NCBI GenBank assembly: GCA_007570785.1 | Contig: ML660201.1 | Location: 50,304,401-50,368,400 of the forward strand | Direction of reading: 5' to 3' | DNA length: 64,000 nucleotides | Origin: Antilocapra americana | Taxonomy: Eukaryota > Chordata > Mammalia > Artiodactyla > Antilocapridae | Shown here: positions 52,326 through 62,870 of the stretch, piece after piece | How the letters are laid out: the number at the start of each line of letters is the position of its first letter | Position numbering within the stretch: the stretch's first letter is position 1 | The notes under the pieces: model-generated | What the model was told of the DNA's origin: nothing | Seen by the model: the letters and a program-made list of their open reading frames with translations, nothing else | Database searches by the model: none | Translations under genes and position numbers: made by a program

Positions 52326-53095
52326 GTTGTTTAATAAAAAATTAAACTGGTTCCTGGAAAGGAGACTCTAAATTCTCGGGATTTCCCAAGAGACAGAGGT
52401 GTCTTTGTTGTTCATGAGCCCTTGGGATCACACCTGAGTTTATGCTAATGAGCTGAGTCAGAATGGGGGCTGGTCACCAGAAGGACCAATCAGGGAAGCA
52501 GAGGGGTGGGGCTTGAGCCAGCCCCACCTCCAGGGAGAGGGAGGGATAAAGATGTAGTTTTTTTTTTTTTAATTTATTTATTTGGCTGCCAGAGGTCTTT
52601 GTTGTGGCATGCTGAATCTTTAGCTATGGTGTGAGAAGTCTTAGTTGTGACATGTGGGGTCTAGTTCCCTGACCAGGGATCGAACCCAGGCCCCCCTGCA
52701 TTGGGAGTGAGGAGTCCTAGCCACTGGACCACCAGGGAAGTCCCCTGAGATGTAGTTTAATCATGACCTGCTCTACAGTCAATCAAGACTGCCCTTCGGA
52801 TGGTCTAGACCTGTAGCCTTTATAATAACACTGTAATTGTAAGCATAGCATTTTCCCAAGTTCTGTGAGTCATTCTAGTGAGTCACCAAGACAGAGGGGT
52901 TGCAGGAACCCCCAGATTTGTAGCCAACCCAGTAGAAGTATGGTAGCCTGGAGACCCCACTGGTGGCTCGAGTCCGAGGTGGGGATGCTCTCATTGGGAA
53001 CGGTGTTCTCTGTCTCGTGGGGTCTGTGCTAACTCTGGCTGGTTAGTGCCAGGTTTGAATATCAGCACTCCAGCAGCGTCAGAATGACAGCACTC
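52326..53095 (+). mobile_element. ERV-type solo LTR inserted in L2, carrying a CHR-2
   Basis: LTR-like order: octamer-like 'atgctaat' at about 52442, CCAAT box in 'aaggaccaatcagggaagca', then after the SINE 'tagcctttataataacactg' and 'gttctgtgagtcattctagt', 'ggggttgcaggaacccccag', 'tttgtagccaacccagtaga'. This matches an old ERVL-class LTR whose R/U5 reads 'TTCTGTGAGCCGCTCTAG..GGAACCCCC'. Family name not assigned; ends approximate. Confidence 0.65.
52561..52747 (-). mobile_element. CHR-2 SINE, antisense, inside the LTR
   Basis: Reversed poly(A), 'tggctgccagaggtctttgt', 'ctagttccctgaccagggat', reversed head 'ggaccaccagggaagtcc'. Exact 11-base duplications AGATGTAGTTT at 52550-52560 and 52748-52758. 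Confidence 0.97.
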
Positions 53096-53870
53096 CCGCT
53101 ACCCAGAGTCACCCAAGATTCCGCTCCTTCCCTCTTCCCCCACATCCGAAGACAGAGTGAGTCCCAGGAGCTCGACCTTCACATCTGTTCAGTACACGGC
53201 CACTTCTCCCCACCACCACTGCCCTGACCAGGTCCAGCCACCAGCACCTCTCACCTGAAATTATGGCCGCCACTGAAGCCTCCTCCCTGTCTCCCTGCTT
53301 TCTCCCCGCCTCTGGCTGCCTAATCTCCACACAGCAACTGGGGGCTGAAAAGTGGCCACGCAAGCCGGTTTGAAACCTCACATGCCTGCCCCCATCCACC
53401 CTGGAGTTAAGGCAGAGGCTTTGCCATGTGGCCCTCACTTCCCTCCCCGACCTCACAGCCACCTCGTGTTCCCCTGCTCTGTCCCTTTGGCCACACTGGC
53501 TTCTCTGTGTCCCCAGATAAGCTTTGACCTGCCTCAGGACTTCTGCTTTTCCCTTTGACCTGGAATGTTCCCATTCCTTACATTCAATCTGAAAGACTAC
53601 CTCCTCCAAGAAGCCTTCCCTGATTACCTTCTATAAAACTGCCTCCCCTACTGCCTCCCCCACTGCCTCCCCCACTTCCTCTCCCTGGCTTCACTCTTGT
53701 TTGTAGCCTGGACAGCCTGAGAGAGGCATTTTGTTTTGTTGTTCACTGTCCTGCTCCCTTAGTGGAATGGCAGCTCTTGAGGGCAGGGGCCACATCTGCT
53801 CTGTTTGCCGCTGTCCTCCCGGCACTCGACTCAACAAAAGACTGTCAGATGAATGAATAAACAGGAGCCA
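53096..53870 (+). mobile_element. L2 LINE, right part to 3' terminus
   Basis: Continues from the left part: 'cacttctccccaccaccact', 'tctccctgctttctccccgc', 'acatgcctgcccccatccac', 'ctacctcctccaagaagcct', 'tggcagctcttgagggcagg', 'agatgaatgaataaacagg'. One of the longest L2 copies here. Confidence 0.92.
53639..53682 (+). repeat. Short 12-bp tandem repeat inside L2
   Basis: Three to four copies of CTGCCTCCCCCA-like units. Confidence 0.85.
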
Positions 53871-54164
53871 CTAAGAGAGCCGGTCAGACGCTGGGAAGGG
53901 TGTTGTACCAATGACATGGTGTCCCACTGAATCTTTTGCTTTGCCACTGGTTGTTCTAAAGATGTACTCAGAGGGATGTGGGAAGAAGCACAAGAGGGCC
54001 AAACAGTTCAAACAGTTTGAGTGAAAGGAAAAGTAATGTCTTCTTAGTGGGTAACCAACAGATGCTCTGAAAGCAAAATGTGCCAGGTCATTTACTCTAG
54101 AAGTTACTGAGAGGTTAAAGGCAAAAGAGACAACTGGGAAAAATTCACAGAATGTGGAATTTCC
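53871..54164. other. Unassigned sequence
   Basis: No gene or repeat recognised. Confidence 0.3.
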
Positions 54165-54345
54165 TGACTCAGGTTCTGGTCTTGTTTTTCCCATTTCCAA
54201 GTTGTGTCACTTTGGGTTGAGGGGTGTCTTCCCTCTGAGCCTCAGTTTTGCTACCTGTATAATGGGGAGGATGCTGATAATGCCTCCTGGCCTGTGTCCC
54301 AGAGTCGCTCTGAGGGTCCCGTGAGGGGCAGATAGAAGCAGCCTG
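54165..54345 (+). mobile_element. MIR SINE
   Basis: 'agttgtgtcactttgggttg', 'ctctgagcctcagttttgct' and 'gtataatggggaggatgctg' are sense MIR. Confidence 0.88.
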
Positions 54346-54426
54346 TCAGTTGCTACTCAGTTCCCTCCTGTGCTAATATCCATCAAGACAGGAGTACCAG
54401 GACATTTAGGTAAGAAACAAAGTCAG

Positions 54427-54745
54427 GGACTTCCCTGGTGGCTCAGTCGTAAAGAATCCACCTGCCAATGCGGGGAACATGGATTGTATCTCTGTTCCAG
54501 GAGGATCCTACGTGCCATGGAGCAAATAAGTCCATGTACCACAACTATTGAGTCTATGTTCCAGAGCCCAGGAGCTACAGCTACTGAAGCCCACACACCT
54601 CAGGGCCTGTGCTCCACAACAAGAGAAGCCACCTCAAGGAGAAGGCTCCACACTGCAACTAGAGAGTAGTCCCCGCTTGCCGCGACCAGAGAAAAGCTCA
54701 CAGCAATAAAGATCCAGCACAGCAAAAAATAAACATTTTTTGAAA
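54427..54745 (+). mobile_element. CHR-2 type SINE, long form
   Basis: 'gacttccctggtggctcagt', 'aagaatccacctgccaatgc', body 'gctccacaacaagagaagcc' and 'gcaataaagatccagcacag'. Duplications AAGAAACAAAGTCAG (54412-54426) and AAGAAATAAAGTCAG (54746-54760), one difference. Same long subfamily as 14935-15275. Confidence 0.96.
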
Positions 54746-54760
54746 AAGAAATAAAGTCAG

Positions 54761-55169
54761 TACCAAGTGGATCTTTAGGAATAATGGCCAATTTCTTCTC
54801 TGTCAGGAAAGATGCTGAAGGAAGAGATTTTGCATAATTAGAGGGAAATGCTAAACTAAGTTGTCATGCTTTGTGGGGCCAAATTTTCTCATTCAACCAT
54901 CCCCTTAGCAACTCTGAAATCCTGGGCACAGTCCTGGAGCCCAGCCTGGGCCCTGACATGGGACCCCAGGCAGGTGGTCCCCCCCGTTTCCGGATGCTAA
55001 GGGCCCTGTTGGCCGACCTGCCAGGGCCACTGTGAGTCAGAGTCCCTCTGAGTGGCTGGCAGTTGGACTGTTGGAGCTCAGTGTCGGGTGAGAGCTTGGC
55101 AAAGGACCTCCAAATATCTCTGCGAGTGCCCTACCGCCTGCCTTTGCCTACATCGCAGAACTGTACTCC
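54761..55169. other. Unassigned sequence
   Basis: No gene recognised; may contain decayed L2 at 54890-54960. Confidence 0.3.
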
Positions 55170-55365
55170 CTCGTGACTCTCCTCCCTTCTGCCCACATCT
55201 TGACTGTCATTCGCTGCTGTTTACTTCCCCATAGCCACCATCAAGTCCAGGCAACTACTCCATTTCTCACCAGGATGTCTGCATCTGCCTCCCAACTGTT
55301 CCACCGCCCTGCCAGCTCCCAGCCATCTATTCACTCCATACCAGCAGCCAGATCATTCCTATTTG
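55170..55365 (+). mobile_element. L2 LINE fragment cut by L1
   Basis: 'gccaccatcaagtccaggca', 'tgcctcccaactgttccacc', 'accagcagccagatcattcc' are L2. The sequence stops where the ruminant L1 starts. Confidence 0.65.
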
Positions 55366-55980
55366 AAATAAATACTCAAGACATGGAAGCAACCTAAATG
55401 TCCACTGACAGAGGAATGGATAAAAAAGATGTGGTACCTATATACAATGGACTATTATTCAGCCATTATAAAGAATGAAATAATGTCACTTGCAGAAACA
55501 TGGATGAGCCTACAAATTGTTATACTGACTGAATGAAGTCAAATAGAAAAGAAGAGATATCCTAGGACATCCTTTATATGCAGAATCAAAAAAAGAAATG
55601 ATACAAATGAACTTATTTACAAAACAGAAGCAGACTCACAGACTTAGAGAACCAACTATGGCTGCCAGTGGGGAGGATGGAGGAAGGGATAGTTAGGGAG
55701 TTTGGGATGGACATGTACACACGGCTATATTTAAAATGGATAACCAACAGGGACCTGCTGTATAGCACAGGGAATTCTGCTCAATGTTTTGTGGAAGCCT
55801 GAATGGGAAGGGAGTTATGGGGGAGAATGGATACATGTAGACATATGGCTGAGTCCCTCTGATGTCCACTTGAAACTATCACAACATTGTTAATTGGCTA
55901 CATGCCAATATAAAAGAAAAAGTTTTTTTTTTTTTTAAAAAAGTCTGCCATCCAGCTTCCAATAAAGAAAAAAAAAAAAA
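55366..55980 (+). mobile_element. Ruminant L1 3' end with A-rich tail
   Basis: ORF2 end and 3' UTR: 'tggaagcaacctaaatgtcc', 'ggactattattcagccatta', 'tggctgccagtggggaggat', 'gacctgctgtatagcacagg', 'tgccaatataaaagaaaaag', then T and A runs. 5'-truncated; remaining coding part has stops. Confidence 0.93.
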
Positions 55981-56127
55981 AAGCAGAGCATGTCCACCTT
56001 TGACAGATCTTTAATTCTTCCCCACTACCACCTTTTACTTCTCCATCTAAACTTACCTGAACATGTCCCAGCTACCCAAACCCTGCCATTTGCTGAGGCT
56101 AATCTGATCAGGAGTTTCTACAATGGC
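55981..56127. other. Unassigned sequence
   Basis: Possibly continuing L2; no gene. Confidence 0.3.
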
Positions 56128-56195
56128 CATACATGCCCAAGGCTTATTAGACCACTCCAGACATACATGCCCAAGGCTTATTAGACCACTCCAGA
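56128..56195 (+). repeat. Exact 34-bp tandem duplication
   Basis: 56128-56161 and 56162-56195 are identical 34-base units beginning CATACATGCCCAAGG and ending CCACTCCAGA. No divergence, so either recent or an assembly artefact. Confidence 0.95.
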
Positions 56196-56431
56196 TAGTG
56201 GAGTAAAATCAGTGCAGTAATACACACTTACTATGTGAAACTTGGAAAACCCAGAAAATCCAAATCACCCATTCTCTCGTAAGTAACATACAGATGACAC
56301 TTGGACAGAAGCTTTCAAAGTTTCCTCATCCTTTCCCAGGGAGTGACACAGATGGTGGCAACGTGGGCACTATGATAGGTCGGTGGGGAAGGGTGTTGGT
56401 GGAGACGGCTGTCTCCTATCAAATGCCTTGG
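56196..56431. other. Unassigned sequence
   Basis: No gene or repeat recognised. Confidence 0.3.
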
Positions 56432-56650
56432 TGTGCATAGGTGCTCAGTCGTTCAGTTGTGTCCAACTCTGTGTGATCTCTTGGACTGTAGCCTGCCAGG
56501 CTTCTCTGTCCGTGGGATTCTCTAAGGCAAGAATACTGGAGCAGGTTGCCATTTCCTACTCCAGGGCATCCTTCCCAACCCAGGGATCAAACCTCCATCT
56601 CCTGCATTGGCAGGCAGATTGTTTAACCACTGAGCCACCTGGGAAACTCC
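56432..56650 (-). mobile_element. Bov-tA SINE
   Basis: Antisense copy 'gtgctcagtcgttcagttgt' to 'gagccacctgggaaactcc'. Duplications AAATGCCTTGG (56421-56431) and AAATGCCCTGG (56651-56661), one difference. Confidence 0.97.
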
Positions 56651-56661
56651 AAATGCCCTGG

Positions 56662-57535
56662 AGTGACTGCCGATTCCACCGAGCCCTGCACACACCCACC
56701 CCGTGAAAGGACAATTTCTCCGATTTCTCCGAGGTTACAAGTGAAGTGGCAGCCCATAGCCACTGGCAGAACTCCCAGGCAGTACCCCAGGCAAAGGGGC
56801 TGTGTCTGGACAGTCGTGAAGCTCCGGCAAGGTCCTCTGTGAGCTCCCAGGCCCTCATTCCATCCCAGGCCCCACCGGGGCTGAGCCAGGGCCCTCCCCA
56901 CAGGGCTCCCCCTTCTCAAGTCCCCGAGTCAATAATACCCCCTCGGTGTGGCTGACCTCAGTCACATAATAACTGAAAAATAATCTGACGGCGTTAAAAG
57001 ATACTGAAGTGTGAGTGACTGAAATGAGAGCTGTGTAACCCGTCCAGGAACATGGGTCTTTATCTCAAAAGGACACGGGCTAGCCCAAGTGCCCCTCTGT
57101 TTTGGTGGAATGTCATGGCGAGGCAAAGTGGCAACACGCAGGCCCTGCAGGACATAAGGGAAAAGCCACAGCTGCAGGAAATGTGTCCAGACCGCAGCTT
57201 CCCGGCTACTGCTTGCTTCCTGTTCCTCCCCTGCCGCCTGCAGGTCCACAGGGGTCAAGGAGTGAAGCGCTGGTGTCGGGGGGCTAGGGAGGGCAGGGTT
57301 GGCTGACTGTACAGACAGGTGTTTGCAACCCGGGGGTGCCCAAGCAGGGCCACTGTCGGCGCTGAAGTGTGAATGGGATGCAGTGCCCCAGGTGAACCAG
57401 GGTCTGGGTCTCACACTCACCTGTCTCCTGGGCCGTCCTCAGTCCATGCTCCAGGTGCAGGAAGCCTACAAGCAAAGATCAGAAAATCCGTCAGAGGGGC
57501 TTGTGTTTTCTGGGTTCCAGACCGGTGGATGATGA
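56662..57535. other. Unassigned unique stretch
   Basis: About 0.9 kb without a recognised repeat. 56920-57050 is AT-richer ('taataactgaaaaataatct') in GC-rich surroundings and might be conserved. No gene supported. Confidence 0.4.
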
Positions 57536-57748
57536 CGGTGAGTGCTCAGTCATGGCCGACTCTGCCACCCCTAGTCCAGTGGCCCACGAAGTCCTCTGTC
57601 CATGGGGTTTCCCAGGCACAAATACTGGAGCAAGTTGCCATTTCCTACTCAAGGGGATCTTCCCAACCCAGGGATCAAATCTGCCTACGCTGCGTCTCTA
57701 TCCCTGTAGGCAGATTCTTCACTGCTAAGCCACGAGGGGAAGCCCAGA
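57536..57748 (-). mobile_element. Bov-tA SINE, diverged
   Basis: 'gtgctcagtcatggccgact', 'gtcctctgtccatggggttt', 'gggatcttcccaacccaggg', end 'aagccacgaggggaagccc'. Confidence 0.94.
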
Positions 57749-59034
57749 AGCTGAGGGATTGCATGCAAAAGCCCATCTTTCTGACTCCCAGGAGAGCTGC
57801 ACCTCTGGGCCCCGTGTGGATAGGACAGCAATGGGCTAGGGCTGAGCGCGGCTGTCTCTGTTGGCCCTGCCGGGCCTCCTACCGATCTTTCCCTTCTCTG
57901 CTCCAGACACACAAACTGAGAATTCCGGGGCAGGCTATGGGGGCTGAGGGAGATCCCAGGTCCATCCCTTGGAGTAATCAAGGGTGAGAAGACTGAGTCA
58001 GATTCCAAGTGAAATTGTGGTTAGGGGTCCTGCCACGCCCTCCCCAGGATCCCTCTCCAGTACCTCTGCTCTGCGGCTCTGGGGAGCTGCATGAGGCAGG
58101 GTCTCGAGAGGCTCATAAAGGACCTCTTGACAAAGCTGTGAGCAGCAGTGGTACAGTTCCCTGGGCAGGAGCAAAATGTTCATCACTACCACCCCTCATC
58201 TGGAAGCAGGTGGAGGAAGTAATAGTTTCCAAAGCCAGGCACAGAATGGGCTGCAAGGAAAGACCCCTGATGGGAGCTGTCACCTGTGGGCAAAACACAC
58301 AGCCAGCCCAAAGGGACCCCAGGGGGAGAGCTGGAAGGCTAAATACTTGAACAGCTCCCTGCCCCTCACTCTAGGGCTTGCCATGGCTCCCCACTGGCAG
58401 AGCCAACAGGGAGCTGGAGGGGGAGGCGCTGAACGGATGCAGCCTTCCGGGTCCCCTCCCAGCACAGGGTGGGAGAAGGGCGGCCAGCGGGTCTCCAGGG
58501 GTGAACGGCAGGTGTCCAGGGCAGCGGCCCCGCCTCTCACTCCCCTACCCTGTTCACAAACTGGATCCATACCTCAACCAAGGCTGACCAGGTCCTTCAA
58601 GGTGTCAGAAGCTGGGTTCCATCCCAGCAGCTATTAGCTGTCCCCAATCGTGCCAGAGCCTCTCTATTCTGCTCACCTGGTCTTGCCTGAATTTTCTGCC
58701 CCTCCTCTAGCTGCCCCCCATCCCCTGGCACCTGGAGCTCCATCCACCAACAAGCTCCATCCACCAACAAGTTCAGGGCCCTGAGCTTCCATCGCCACCC
58801 CAACCTGTTCTCTTTCACTGGCCACCCATCAAATTCCCCTCCCTACAGAGTCAGGCTGTGCTCTTCCTGGAAAGACAGCCCAGCCCAGGGTTCCCAGAGG
58901 TCAGGGCGTGGAGCTACAGGAAACCCACAGGCACGAGGCTGACACAGAGCTCCCCTCCCCAAACCACTTCTGGGAAAAACAGGAGCCTTGCAAGGGGCAG
59001 CCACCTGCAGGCTTTCATGGAAGCCAGAGCAGCC
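57749..59034. other. Long unassigned unique stretch
   Basis: About 1.3 kb, GC-rich. Includes a 17-bp tandem duplicate at 58738-58771. Open frames up to 153 codons lack support. Confidence 0.4.
58738..58771 (+). repeat. Exact 17-bp tandem duplication
   Basis: CTCCATCCACCAACAAG occurs twice back to back. Confidence 0.93.
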
Positions 59035-59150
59035 AGAAAGGACCTGGGAGATCACTTGCTCTACACAGAGGGAGAAACTGAGGCCAGGAGAGGCGGGAGG
59101 CTTGCCCTGGTCACACAGCCAGAAGGTGGCAGAGCCCGTATCTGTTGTCC
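59035..59150 (-). mobile_element. MIR SINE, antisense
   Basis: 'agggagaaactgaggccagg', 'gcttgccctggtcacacagc' and 'cagaaggtggcagagcccg' are a clear MIR core. Confidence 0.9.
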
Positions 59151-59264
59151 TGCCAGGCTGTCCCTGCCTCCCAGTCTGGGACACACGGGGGCCCTGCCAA
59201 GTCAGGAGACTGGTGTCAGGCTCCGTTTCCTCAATAACGATTTCACTAATGAACACCAACATTA

Positions 59265-59400
59265 AGGGGCCCTGGTTCAATCTCCCTCATCCCCAGTCTG
59301 TGAGGCAGGTACTGCAATGGTGCTACAGAAGAGGAAGATGAACTCCAGAGGAATTATCTGCCGTGCCTCAGACCACAGACCTTAGGTGAGGTCTGTCGTC
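59265..59400 (-). mobile_element. MIR SINE fragment, antisense
   Basis: 'ttcaatctccctcatcccca', 'gtgaggcaggtactgcaatg', 'aagatgaactccagaggaat' follow antisense MIR order. Confidence 0.6.
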
Positions 59401-59561
59401 CAGGCAATAACATCGACGACAATAATATTAAAAATGGGAGCTGCCAACTAGGATGTTTTTTTCCAAGCTGGCCCCTTACGGAGGGCCGCACACACATCAT
59501 CCCAGGAAATGTTTTGTTGGTGTTTAGCTTTTTCTAACTTTGGTTAGAATGTAGAGGGTAT

Positions 59562-59668
59562 ATATATTTCCAGCTGGAGAATCCCAGGGACGGGGGAGCC
59601 TGGTGGGCTGCCGTCTGTGGGGTCGCACAGAGTCGGGCACGACTGAAGCAACTTAGCAGCAGCAGCTG
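59562..59668 (+). mobile_element. Bov-tA/BovA SINE, 3' part only
   Basis: Begins inside the element at 'tttccagctggagaatccca' and ends 'cacgactgaagcaacttagc', followed by an AGC trinucleotide run. The tRNA head is missing. Confidence 0.93.
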
Positions 59669-59868
59669 CAGCTTTACTAAGATATAATTGCTGTATAACA
59701 TTATGTAAGTTTAAGGTACACGTGTCATTAGATACACATATATTGCAAAGCGATGATCACTGTAGCATTAGCTAATACCTGCATCATGTCACATAATTAC
59801 CATTTCTTTTTTCTGCTCGCTTAGCAACTTTCTAGCATATATACCCCATAGCTTTAACTAGACAGGAC
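59669..59868. mobile_element. Old L1 3' UTR fragment
   Basis: 'gctttactaagatataattg', 'taacattatgtaagtttaag', 'gcattagctaatacctgcat', 'acataattaccatttctttt', 'gcttagcaactttctagcat' match the L1M 3' UTR. It lies between two SINE copies. Confidence 0.75.
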
Positions 59869-60063
59869 TTGTTGTTTAGCTGCTAAGTCATGTCCCATGG
59901 ACTGTAGCCCACCAGGCTCCTCTGTCCATTGGATCTTCCAGGCTAGAATACTCGAGTTGGTTACCAGTTCCTCTCCAGCAGATCTTCCCAACCCAGGGAT
60001 CGAACCCACATCTCCTGCATTGCAGGTGGATTCTTTACCACTGAGCCACCTGGGAAGCCCCCA
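59869..60063 (-). mobile_element. Bov-tA SINE
   Basis: 'tgttgtttagctgctaagtc' to 'gagccacctgggaagcccc' in antisense; a short deletion near the start removes part of 'cgactctttgcgacccc'. Confidence 0.95.
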
Positions 60064-60880
60064 GCTATGGGTTGTTTACCTGGTTCCTGACTATTTAGTT
60101 TCACACACTCATCTTCCGAGCCTCTGTGGGCCTCTCCCTGACATTCAGCCCACGTGAGGCAGAAAGCAGAATCAGTCACTGGTCATGACGAGTGCCCTTC
60201 CGTGGTGTTCTAGGGCGCCCCCCTCCCCCGCTGGGCTGGGCCCACCTGCTCCCCACTCGAGGCCTTGAACTCATGCACACAGTGGCCAGGGCCCAGGCTG
60301 TGGGCAGCCAGGACTGCCTCACAGGTGGTGCCCTGTCTTCTCCAACAGGGACTGCGAAGATGAAAGACTGATGAGCAATCTGTCCTCGCTGGTGAATTTT
60401 TAATTACGGAAGAAAGGAGACGCCAGCCCCCAGCCCAGGCAGGCCTGCAGGGAGGGTGGCACTTGGGTATCACCAGTGTCAACATTTTGTCCACATGGAC
60501 ACAGCTATGAACCCTGCATCCACATTTTCTTGCCCATAAATAAAGGTCAAAGGGTAGGATGAGGGGTGATTTGTGGGAAAACTGCCAGACTCCCAGCCTA
60601 GGAAGTTCCTCAGAGACATGAGGATGAGTGAGATTAGGTACACAAGGCCTGGGGCAGGTCCAGGCACAGGGGCAGAAGGTGTAGGAGCCCGAAGGCCAAC
60701 AACTGTCAGTCTACGACTCCTGCCCTCCTACATTGCAGGTGACTGCACCTCACATCCCAGATCCTCTAACAGTAAACCAGCAGAGACAGGGCTGAGCTTG
60801 GAGCACGGTCTTGGGTGGGTGGGGGTGGTCCCAATCCCCAACCTCAGGTCACTGAGAGCAGGATGCCCATGGGAGTGTTG
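60064..60880. other. Unassigned unique stretch
   Basis: About 0.8 kb. No repeat or gene recognised. Confidence 0.4.
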
Positions 60881-61083
60881 TTTAGTTGCTCAGTCATGTC
60901 TGACTCTTTTGCAACCCCCATGGACTCTAGCCCACCAGGCTCCTCTGTCCATGGGATTTCCCAGGCAAGAATACTAGAGTGGGTTGCCATTTCCTCCTTC
61001 AGGGGATCTTCCCGGGTCAGGGATCAAACCCGTGTCTCCGGCACTACAGGCGGATTCTTTACCACTGAGCCACCTGGGAAGCC
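60881..61083 (-). mobile_element. Bov-tA SINE
   Basis: 'tgtttagttgctcagtcatg' to 'gagccacctgggaagcct'. Well preserved; B-box complement 'gggatcaaacccg' present. Confidence 0.96.
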
Positions 61084-61149
61084 TGCCTGTGGGATTACTC
61101 ACAACCCAATTCCATCCAATTTTACAAGCCAGGTCATCAAGAGAAATGA

Positions 61150-61370
61150 AGGCCTGGGTTCAGATCTCCACTTCATCATTTACTTGTCCATGTTCTCGAG
61201 CAAGTCACTTCTACTTCCCATGCCTCAGTTTTCTCTTACAGGATATGGGAACAGAAATAGCCACTGGAGAGCGCTGCGATGGAGATAAAAATGAGAGGAT
61301 GCAGGGGAAAATATGGAGGGATGTGCCTGGCACACAGTGAGTTCTTGATAATCATTAACAATAATGAAGA
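61150..61370 (+). mobile_element. MIR SINE, near full length
   Basis: 'gcctgggttcagatctccac', 'ttctcgagcaagtcacttct', 'catgcctcagttttctctta', 'gatgtgcctggcacacagtg' in sense. Confidence 0.9.
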
Positions 61371-61983
61371 AGAATGATCCAGTAGCTCTGCTCTCAAACT
61401 GCTTACAAACTAGTGGGGGATCTCACACTGGCTAAGAGCAAAACTCACAAGAAAGAGGAAGGGTAAAACAACACTACAAAACATCCAGAATGAGAACGTA
61501 GTGTGGGGGGATCATTTTGATTTAGAGGCAGCAATCAGGGTAGGAGGAGGGCTTCCTGAAGAGGGGACCTGGAGAACACACTTCCAAGTGCTTCCATGAT
61601 TTTGTGAGCTCAGGGAGATTAGTATCTCCTCAGGTGGGACTTCATCCCCATCCTGAAGTCCCTTCCAGCAGATTGGGCATCAGTGAGGTTCTAGTGTATA
61701 CCTGGTTCTCAGTGACACCACTGTTTGGCCAATAAAGTCACAAAACATTGGCTCACAGGGGCCTCAGACTTTCTAATACACATCCTGCCTCCTCCAAGAA
61801 ATCTCGCAGGATTGCTTCACCCCACGTGGATTTCACGCTTTTCACACAGCACCAGCAGCCAAAGCCCAAACCAAACGCCCTAAACAGCCTGCAGGCAGGG
61901 GAGGAGCCCTGGGCTCTGGTCTCAGCTCAGCCCCCTGCTCCCTGTGAGATGCTGGCCAAGAGCCAGCTTCTTCCAGCGTGATA
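61371..61983. other. Unassigned sequence
   Basis: May hold old LINE debris ('gaggagggcttcctgaagag' near 61541). No gene. Confidence 0.35.
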
Positions 61984-62393
61984 ACATCATGTACAGATGT
62001 GAGGGTTGAAACGTAAAGAAGGAAAGCACTGAAGAATGAATGCTTTTGAACCGTGGTGCTAGAGAAGACTCTTCAGAGTCCCTTGCATAGCAAGGAGATC
62101 CAACCAGTCAATCCTAAAGGAAATCAGTCCTGAATATTCATTAGAAGGACTAATGCTGAAGCTCCAGTACTTTGGCCACCTTATGTGAATAATTGACTCA
62201 TTAGAAAAGACCGTGATGCTGGGAAAGACTGAAGACAGGGGAAGGGGGCGACAGAGGATGAGATGATTGAATGGCATCACCAACTCAGTGGATACGAGTT
62301 TGAGCAAACTCCAGGAGACAGTGGAGACAGAGGAGTCTGGTGTTCCCTAGTCCCTGGGGTCGCAGAGTTGGATACAACTTAGCGAGTGAACAA
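61984..62393 (+). mobile_element. Bov-B LINE 3' end
   Basis: 'atcatgtacagatgtgaggg', 'aaccgtggtgctagagaaga', 'ccagtcaatcctaaaggaaa', end 'tacaacttagcgagtgaaca'. 5'-truncated and mutated. Confidence 0.95.
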
Positions 62394-62396
62394 CAG

Positions 62397-62462
62397 CCAC
62401 CCGACGGGCCTCAGTTTCCTTCCTGTGACCAAGGGGTTGGACTAGATTAGAGTCCTCCTGAA
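62397..62462 (+). mobile_element. MIR SINE fragment
   Basis: 'cgggcctcagtttccttcct' and 'aaggggttggactagattag' are MIR-like. Confidence 0.65.
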
Positions 62463-62654
62463 TAAACTCTAGGGAAGCACCAGCCTTTTGAGACGCTCCC
62501 TTTAGCCCCTGCCGCCCTTGCATATTTCACTAAGTGATGAGCACATGAGGCTATGATACGTACTGCAATACAGAAATGACTGACTTAGCTTTGCTTGATG
62601 CAGCATTTACCAAACTAACTTTTGACTTCCAGACCTTTTTGAGGGAGCAACGTC
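62463..62654. other. Unassigned sequence
   Basis: No gene or repeat recognised. Confidence 0.3.
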
Positions 62655-62870
62655 TATTTGCTGTCGTTTAATCGTGTCCGACTCTTTTGCGACCTCACGA
62701 GCTGTAACCCGCCAGGCTCCTCTGTCCATGGGATTTCCCAGGGAAGAATACTGAAGTGGGTTGCCATTTCCTTCCCCAGGGGATCTTCCCGATCCAGGGA
62801 TTGAGCTGAGGTCTCCTGCATTGGCAAGTGGATTCTTTACCACTGAGTACCAGGGAAGCCCTTTCCTGGT
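62655..62870 (-). mobile_element. Bov-tA SINE
   Basis: 'ttgctgtcgtttaatcgtgt' to 'ctgagtaccagggaagccc' in antisense; a short deletion breaks 'gagccaccaggg'. Confidence 0.95.

Noticed and set aside
57373..57987. 204-codon plus-strand ORF
   Set aside because: Crosses the Bov-tA at 57536-57748; SINE-derived residues dominate the middle.
59119..59132. Second CTCF-like core CCAGAAGGTGGCAG
   Set aside because: Mismatch at the invariant pyrimidine and it is a common MIR-core word; weaker than the site at 47311.
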